From contig JBKPOG010000039.1 of assembly GCA_046732975.1 (NCBI GenBank), positions 1-5,988 on the forward strand: a stretch of 5,988 nt of DNA, in the 5' to 3' direction. The number at the start of each line of letters is the position of its first letter. Position 1 is the stretch's first letter. Shown in pieces: positions 5,958 to 5,988 of the stretch. A program made the translations under genes and the position numbers. This DNA comes from JAMXLO01 sp046732975 (GTDB taxonomy: Bacteria > Pseudomonadota > Alphaproteobacteria > Acetobacterales > Acetobacteraceae). The notes under the pieces are model-generated. The model was not told the origin of the DNA. It ran no database searches and worked only from the letters and a program-made list of their open reading frames with translations.

Positions 5958-5988
5958 GTGCAGAAGTTTCCAATGACCGCCCCAGGAC
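5958..5988 (+). CDS. greA: Probable transcription elongation factor GreA, first ten codons (runs off the right edge)
   Basis: GreA stimulates transcript cleavage by stalled RNA polymerase. Only the start is present: GTG followed by codons for QKFPMTAPG. GreA proteins of alphaproteobacteria commonly begin MxKxPMTxxG, and greA often follows carB in this group, so the call rests on that N-terminal signature plus position. A good ribosome-binding site precedes the GTG. Ten residues cannot prove the identity. The lack of a clear terminator after carB allows read-through from the carAB transcript. Confidence 0.7.
   Translation, partial: MQKFPMTAPG

Noticed and set aside
1..5988. Mobile elements, CRISPR arrays, tRNA or rRNA genes
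   Set aside because: No transposase, integrase, regularly spaced repeats or tRNA/rRNA-like sequences were seen; the window is almost fully occupied by housekeeping genes.

Overview
The window is about 60% GC by eye and carries a compact bacterial housekeeping locus. The primase N-terminus, the YqeY-like protein, the CPSase subunits and the start of a GreA-like protein all look alphaproteobacterial. My best guess is Acetobacteraceae, from remembered protein similarity and gene order (yqeY-dnaG divergent from carA-carB-greA). No database search was possible.

Layout: positions 1-831 are read leftwards. They hold a GatB/YqeY-domain protein (376-831) followed by the first 107 codons of DNA primase dnaG (1-321), which runs off the left edge. 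The 54 bases between them are unusually structured: a purine-only G-rich tract able to form a G-quadruplex, and a 16-codon mini-ORF bridging the yqeY stop and the dnaG start. Positions 832-960 are a divergent intergenic region with an AT-rich promoter candidate and a 12-bp inverted repeat just upstream of carA. From 961 to the right edge everything is read rightwards: carA (961-2334), an unrecognised 89-aa protein gene (2335-2604) abutting carA as TGAATG, carB (2618-5860), and the first ten codons of a probable greA (5958-5988).

CarA and CarB form glutamine-dependent carbamoyl-phosphate synthetase, the first committed enzyme shared by arginine and pyrimidine synthesis. The catalytic residues checked are intact. 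The positions matching the E. coli ornithine site and the UMP-binding region are also conserved, so feedback control is probably classical.

The unusual part is the context of carA. The CarA protein starts with about 80 extra residues containing a helix-turn-helix-like domain. The carA leader has a near-perfect dyad with a competing alternative hairpin. A small protein with a possible winged-helix shape is embedded between carA and carB. Together these raise the hypothesis of a carAB operon that regulates itself through one of its own enzyme subunits. The domains and repeats are seen in the sequence; the regulatory role is inference.
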